This document shows positions 5,285-9,351 of a stretch of 9,351 nucleotides of DNA, piece by piece. Source of the stretch: an uncultured Litorilinea sp. (GTDB lineage: Bacteria; Chloroflexota; Anaerolineae; Caldilineales; Caldilineaceae); the NCBI GenBank assembly GCA_946885925.1, contig CAMPHP010000078.1:1-9351 (forward strand). Reading direction: 5' to 3'. The first letter of the stretch is position 1. Every line of letters begins with the position of its first letter. The position numbers and the translations under genes are program-made. The notes below the pieces were generated by a model, which saw only the letters and a list, made by a program, of their open reading frames with translations, had not been told where the DNA came from and did no database searches.

Positions 5285-7120
5285 ATGAGCTTTTCTATTG
5301 GAGCGGGCGGGTCAAACTTTGGTGGCGGCCCGCGAGGCATGATCGAGAATTTTGGCGGCAAACGTGGAGAAGGCAGCGCCTTTGACCGTCGCGTCATCAC
5401 GCGCTTGCTCGCCTATCTCCGACCATATCGCAAGCTCATGGTGGGCGCTTTCTTGTTGATGCTGGTCAACACTGGCCTCGTGCTGCTAACACCCTATCTC
5501 ATCTCCATCGCGATTGACCAGTACATTGTCCAGGGCGACATACAAGGCCTGACCTGGATCGCGCTCGCGACCGCCGCAACCTACGCTGGCATATACGGCG
5601 CTTCGGCGGGCCAGAGCTATCTACTTTCCTGGGTGGGGCAAAAGGTACTGGCGACACTACGGTCACAGCTATTCCACCACCTTCAGCGTCTCCCTATCAG
5701 CTACCACGATAATCACATCATCGGCGTTACCGTCTCGCGCGTCATCAACGATGTCGGCGTGATTAACGAACTGCTCTCGCAAGGTATGGTGACGCTGGTT
5801 GGTGATACCCTGCTCCTGGTAGGCATTGTCGCCGTCATGGTGAGCATGAATCCAAAGTTGGCACTCTTGACCTTTACCGTGCTTCCCCTCATGGTCATAG
5901 CCACTGTCGTCTTTGCCCGCTATGCTCAAGACGCCTTTCGCCAGACCCGCTCGCGCATCGCCGCTGTCGTTGGCAACCTGGCAGAAGACATCGCCGGGAT
6001 GCGCGTGATTCAAGCCTTTGCCCAGGAAGACGCATCGCAGGAGCGTTTTACCGAGGTCAACCAAGCCAACCGCGACGCCAACATTGAGGCCATGTCCCTC
6101 TCCTTTGTCTTCTTGCCTACTGTGGACTTTCTGAGCATGTTGGCGACCGCCATCGTGCTTTGGTTTGGCGGGCTTGCAGTGGCGCGGGACGAATTGACCT
6201 TGGGCGTCGTCGTTGCCTTCTTGGCCTATGTCTCACGCTTCTTCTCACCCATCCAAGAACTCTCCCAGCTTTATACCACTATGCAATCGGCAATGGCAGG
6301 TGGGGAGCGGGTATTGGAACTGCTTGATACCGAGCCAAGCGTGGCTGACCCTGCCAATGGTCGCGAGATGCCGCCGATCAAGGGTGAAATCGTGCTACAG
6401 GACGTGGAATTTTCCTATAAGGCAGACGAGCCAGTTTTGCGGGAAATCAATCTGAAGATCGAACCTGGACAGACGGTCGCGCTTGTCGGTCCCACTGGCG
6501 CAGGCAAAAGTTCCATTGCCAACCTAATCGCCCGTTTCTATGATGTGACCGAGGGGAGCGTTACCATTGACGGCATTGATGTGCGTAGCGTTACCCAAGT
6601 CTCGTTGCACCGGCAAATGGGATTAGTGCCCCAAGATCCCTTCCTTTTTTCTGGCACCGTGCGTGATAACATTCGTTTTGCCATACCAGAGGCAAGCAAT
6701 GCCGAGGTCGAAGAAGCAGCCAAATCTGCCAATGCCCACGACTTTATTCTTGCGCTGCCCGATGGCTATGAAACGGTCATCATGGAAGGAGGCTCCAACC
6801 TCTCAGTAGGCCAACGCCAACTCATCTGCATCGCACGCGCAGTCTTGGCCGATCCGCGCATTTTGATTCTGGATGAAGCCACCGCCAGCGTTGACACTGT
6901 GACCGAAGCGCTGATTCAAAGTGCGCTGGATCGTCTCTTAGAGGGGCGCACCTCCATCGTCATCGCCCACCGCCTGAGCACCATCCGCAATGCCGACCAG
7001 ATCTGTGTCCTCCAAGCAGGTCAGATTGTCGAGCAAGGCACCCATGAAGAATTGCTGGCGCAAGGTGGTCTTTACGCGCTACTCTATGCTCGCCAGTTCG
7101 TTACCATGACCGAGGAATAG
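5285..7120 (+). CDS. ABC transporter, fused permease and ATP-binding protein (exporter-type half-transporter)
   Basis: The protein has 611 residues, the normal length for an MsbA/LmrA-type half-transporter that works as a dimer in the cytoplasmic membrane. A glycine-rich tail (1-30) precedes about six membrane segments near 51-73, 89-113, 166-187, 191-212, 272-297 and 303-320. The nucleotide-binding domain from about 366 carries an A-loop Y378, Walker A G-P-T-G-A-G-K-S-S (402-410), Q-loop Q450, signature L-S-V-G-Q (506-510), Walker B I-L-I-L-D-E (catalytic E531) and H-loop H562. All catalytic residues are present, so it could act as a homodimer; the signature has Val for the usual Gly, as in some ABCC-like proteins. 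The ATG follows AAGGA (5273-5277) by 7 bases. It lies between catabolic enzymes, and no solute-binding protein or importer permease is visible. The transported substrate is unknown: export of a lipid, drug or sugar-acid by-product are all possible. Confidence 0.92.
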   Translation: MSFSIGAGGSNFGGGPRGMIENFGGKRGEGSAFDRRVITRLLAYLRPYRKLMVGAFLLMLVNTGLVLLTPYLISIAIDQYIVQGDIQGLTWIALATAATYAGIYGASAGQSYLLSWVGQKVLATLRSQLFHHLQRLPISYHDNHIIGVTVSRVINDVGVINELLSQGMVTLVGDTLLLVGIVAVMVSMNPKLALLTFTVLPLMVIATVVFARYAQDAFRQTRSRIAAVVGNLAEDIAGMRVIQAFAQEDASQERFTEVNQANRDANIEAMSLSFVFLPTVDFLSMLATAIVLWFGGLAVARDELTLGVVVAFLAYVSRFFSPIQELSQLYTTMQSAMAGGERVLELLDTEPSVADPANGREMPPIKGEIVLQDVEFSYKADEPVLREINLKIEPGQTVALVGPTGAGKSSIANLIARFYDVTEGSVTIDGIDVRSVTQVSLHRQMGLVPQDPFLFSGTVRDNIRFAIPEASNAEVEEAAKSANAHDFILALPDGYETVIMEGGSNLSVGQRQLICIARAVLADPRILILDEATASVDTVTEALIQSALDRLLEGRTSIVIAHRLSTIRNADQICVLQAGQIVEQGTHEELLAQGGLYALLYARQFVTMTEE

Positions 7121-7126
7121 TTACCT

Positions 7127-8644
7127 GTGGCCCGCTCTCGACCTGATACCACTTCCCCCAAATCTCCCTTGATCCTAACCATCGATATTGGCACTTCGTC
7201 AACACGAGCCATCCTCTTTGATGCCACAGCGCATGTAGTAGAGGGCATGGTGGAACAGCGCCAGAGCCAGATGATGACAACACCCGACGGGGGTGCAATC
7301 TTTGACGCCGATCAAATCCTGGCAGACACAATCGAAGTGATTGACGCGCTGCTGAAACGTGCCGGCGTGCTGGCTGGGCAGATTGGCGCAGTGGCGGTGG
7401 ATACGCTCGTGGGCAATCTGTTGGGCGTTGATGAGCAGGGCAAAGCGGTAACTCCCGTCTTTACCTACGCCGACACACGCAACGCCAACGTTACCCAAGC
7501 TTTGCGGCAAGGGTTGGGTCAAGCCGGGGCAAGAGAGGCACACGACCGCACAGGTTGCTTGATCCACACTTCCTACATACCTTCACGTTTTTGTTGGCTT
7601 GCCGACGAACAATCTGAATGGTTCCAAGCTGCGACTCGCTGGGTAAGCATCGGTGAGTACATCTATTACCACTTCTTTGATGAGTGGCGCGTCAGCTACA
7701 GCGTAGCCTCATGGACTGGTATGCTCAACCGTCGTGATCTAGAGTGGGACTCTGGTTGGCTTGAGCGGCTTCCTATCACAAAAGAGCAACTATCGCCGCT
7801 GGGCGATCTAAATACGCCCCTCCAAGGCTTGCAAGGCCAATGGGCGCAGCGCTGGCCCGCCCTTGCCGAAGTGCCTTGGCTGCTTCCCATTGGGGATGGA
7901 GCCGCAGCCAACATCGGATCCGGCTGTGACGCGCCCAACCGCATTGCATTGACAATGGGGACAACGGGGGCCATGCGCGTGGTCGTGGGGCCAGAGCTAA
8001 AGCAAGTACCCGATGGCCTTTGGCTCTATCGTGTGGACAGATCGCGGGCACTCTTGGGGGGAGCAACTACCGAGGGTGGCAACCTCTTTGCTTGGTTGAA
8101 TACACTGCTGAGATTGCCCGAAGGAGATGCCTTAGAAGAGGCTTTGACAGAACGAGCACCCACAGCCCACGGGCTGACCATACTGCCCTTCGTGGCGGGT
8201 GAGCGTGCTCCTGGGTGGCGCGAAGATGCCCGCGCTGCCATCAATGGTTTAAGCCTTCACACCCAGCCCATTGACATTCTCCAAGCAGGGCTAGAGGCGA
8301 TTGCCTACCGCTTTTCTCTCATCTACCAACGCATTGCGTCCCAACTCCCCTCCGGCACGGACCATGAGATCATCGCAGGTGGCGGCGCACTGCTCAGTTC
8401 GCCCGCTTGGCTCCAGATCATGGCCGATGTCTTGGGGCGACCCTTGCACACACTGGCAGAGAAGGAGGGCACCAGCCGCGGGCTTGCTCTACTGGCGCTT
8501 GAACAACTAGGGGTGATACCCCGCCCCGCCGCGCTCTCCCCCGCTCTTGGCACAACCTATCTACCCAATGCCAAGCACCATGCCCTTCACCAAGAGGCAT
8601 TGGCGCGCCAGGTCGAACTCTACAACCGCTTGCTGAATAGCTAA
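7127..8644 (+). CDS. FGGY-family carbohydrate kinase, gluconokinase-like
   Basis: A 505-residue, two-lobed actin-fold sugar kinase of normal family length. Phosphate-1 motif: I-D-I-G-T-S-S-T-R (19-27), with D20. A T-Y-A-D-T-R segment (113-118) resembles the substrate loop of FGGY gluconokinases. The catalytic base region is G-D-G-A-A-A-N-I-G (256-264), with D257. The phosphate-2 motif is G-T-T-G-A-M-R (278-284), and the adenosine motif has G-G-G-A-L-L-S-S (418-425). The reaction is ATP-dependent phosphorylation of a sugar or sugar acid; gluconate is the best guess, with xylulose or another ketose or aldonate possible. The GTG start lies 7 bases after the ABC stop. The ribosome binding site GAGGA (7112-7116) falls inside the end of the ABC gene, 10 bases before the start, so the two are probably co-transcribed. 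Within the locus it would feed an acid or ketose into the phosphorylated central pathways. Confidence 0.85.
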   Translation: MARSRPDTTSPKSPLILTIDIGTSSTRAILFDATAHVVEGMVEQRQSQMMTTPDGGAIFDADQILADTIEVIDALLKRAGVLAGQIGAVAVDTLVGNLLGVDEQGKAVTPVFTYADTRNANVTQALRQGLGQAGAREAHDRTGCLIHTSYIPSRFCWLADEQSEWFQAATRWVSIGEYIYYHFFDEWRVSYSVASWTGMLNRRDLEWDSGWLERLPITKEQLSPLGDLNTPLQGLQGQWAQRWPALAEVPWLLPIGDGAAANIGSGCDAPNRIALTMGTTGAMRVVVGPELKQVPDGLWLYRVDRSRALLGGATTEGGNLFAWLNTLLRLPEGDALEEALTERAPTAHGLTILPFVAGERAPGWREDARAAINGLSLHTQPIDILQAGLEAIAYRFSLIYQRIASQLPSGTDHEIIAGGGALLSSPAWLQIMADVLGRPLHTLAEKEGTSRGLALLALEQLGVIPRPAALSPALGTTYLPNAKHHALHQEALARQVELYNRLLNS

Positions 8645-8737
8645 CCCCGTGTGGACATACAACCAACGTCTTAAATCACATCAAGCAGTTCAAACCCAAT
8701 TCATGAACTTCCGAATAAAATTAGAGAGGAACTAAGG

Positions 8738-9351
8738 ATGCCCGCCAAGTACCGTGTGGGGATCATTGCCAGTGGACGGATTGCCCGCGAACACGCGCGC
8801 GGCTGGCAGGAGTGCGAGCATACACAAATCGTCGCCATCGCTGATTCACACCCCCAAGCTTTGGCTCAATTCGGCCATGACTTCCATGTGAGTCGCCGCT
8901 ATTTAGACTACCGCGAGATGATAGAGCGTGAGAATCTCGACATTATAAGCATCTGTTCATGGGATCCACAGCACGCCGAGATGACCATCGCCGCCTCTGT
9001 GTATCAGCCAAAGGTTATCTTGTGTGAGAAGCCTATGGCGCTTTCCATCGGTGAAGCCGATGCCATGATGATTGCGTGCCAACGCAACAATGTAAAACTG
9101 GCGATTGGTCACCAACGCCGCTTCTACTCGGCATGGCAGGAAGCCAGGCGGCTGATTCAAGATGGCGCAATTGGCGAACCCAAGCGCCTTTGGTCAGCAG
9201 TACGGTCGGGCATGATGAATACAGGCACTCACTGTATCGACTTTCAGTTATTTGTGTTGGGCGATCCCCAGGCACAATGGGTGATGGGTTCAGTAGAGCG
9301 CAAGACCGACCGCTACATCTTTGGTCATCGCGTCGAAGATCGCTGCTTTGG
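8738..9351 (+). CDS. Gfo/Idh/MocA family oxidoreductase, N-terminal two thirds (3' end outside window)
   Basis: The frame is open from ATG 8738 to the window edge (204 codons) and runs off it. A GAGAGGA site (8724-8730) lies 7 bases before the ATG. The N-terminal Rossmann motif is V-G-I-I-A-S-G-R-I-A (7-16), where the second glycine of GxGxxG is serine. Later motifs are S-I-C-S-W-D-P-Q-H (the nicotinamide-site strand), C-E-K-P-M-A (96-101, with lysine K98), and G-H-Q-R-R-F-Y. A T-G-T-H-C-I-D segment gives the family histidine and aspartate. It is distinct from the oxidoreductase at 1408: it has the ordinary EKP motif and a different N-terminus, so the two are not recent duplicates. It follows the kinase by 93 bases, the largest gap in the downstream gene group, and may or may not share its transcript. 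Substrate unknown; a sugar, sugar acid or cyclitol is expected. Confidence 0.88.
   Translation, partial: MPAKYRVGIIASGRIAREHARGWQECEHTQIVAIADSHPQALAQFGHDFHVSRRYLDYREMIERENLDIISICSWDPQHAEMTIAASVYQPKVILCEKPMALSIGEADAMMIACQRNNVKLAIGHQRRFYSAWQEARRLIQDGAIGEPKRLWSAVRSGMMNTGTHCIDFQLFVLGDPQAQWVMGSVERKTDRYIFGHRVEDRCF

Noticed and set aside
8687..8721. Promoter-like TAAAAT at 8716-8721 and the AGTTCA/TGAACT inverted repeat in the gap before the second Gfo gene
   Set aside because: No matching -35 box lies at the right distance, the start of transcription would fall on the ribosome binding site, and the inverted repeat is only six bases with a wide spacer.
599..9351. An anti-phage, CRISPR, retron or toxin-antitoxin system in the window
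   Set aside because: All sizeable genes belong to metabolic or transport families. No nuclease, reverse transcriptase, spacer array or toxin-like pair was seen.

Overview
The window reads as bacterial chromosomal DNA of moderate-to-high GC. It is packed with metabolic genes, almost all on the + strand, with short intergenic gaps and Shine-Dalgarno sites of the AAGGAG type. No rRNA, tRNA, CRISPR array, transposase or phage gene was seen. The mix of a uronate-dehydrogenase-like SDR, Gfo/Idh/MocA oxidoreductases, a DapA-family lyase, an MR/MLE enolase-superfamily protein and an FGGY kinase, together with a dispersed-type palindrome ending in TGTCATTCCG, suggests a heterotrophic environmental bacterium. 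Chloroflexota would fit, but this is an impression from gene style and not a demonstrated placement.

Layout. (1) 2-562: the 3' end of a sugar-nucleotide nucleotidyltransferase with a C-terminal left-handed beta-helix, cut by the window edge. (2) 599-3461: three co-directional genes, namely a uronate-dehydrogenase-like SDR, a Gfo/Idh/MocA oxidoreductase whose GTG start overlaps the SDR stop by 4 bases, and a DapA/KDG-aldolase-family lyase. (3) 3469-3547: a large imperfect palindrome between convergent genes. (4) 3554-3853: the only minus-strand gene, a 99-residue three-helix membrane protein of unknown function. (5) 4033-8644: an enolase-superfamily sugar-acid dehydratase or cycloisomerase, a full-length ABC exporter-type half-transporter, and an FGGY kinase closest to gluconokinase in style. 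(6) 8738-end: the 5' two thirds of a second Gfo/Idh/MocA oxidoreductase.

Taken together, the region looks like a catabolic locus for a sugar acid, or for a sugar that is first oxidised to its acid. The SDR would oxidise a uronate or aldose to the lactone or acid. The enolase-family enzyme would dehydrate or isomerise it to a 2-keto-3-deoxy acid. The DapA-family lyase would cleave or decarboxylate that product. The kinase would feed an aldonate or ketose into central metabolism, and the two Gfo enzymes would carry out further redox steps on the carbon skeleton. The substrate cannot be read from the sequence, and several substrate-contact positions differ from the characterised enzymes.

The most distinctive non-coding signal is a set of three short direct tandem duplications (units of 13 to 16 bases) in three different intergenic regions. 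One of them appears to have created the present stop codon of the nucleotidyltransferase.
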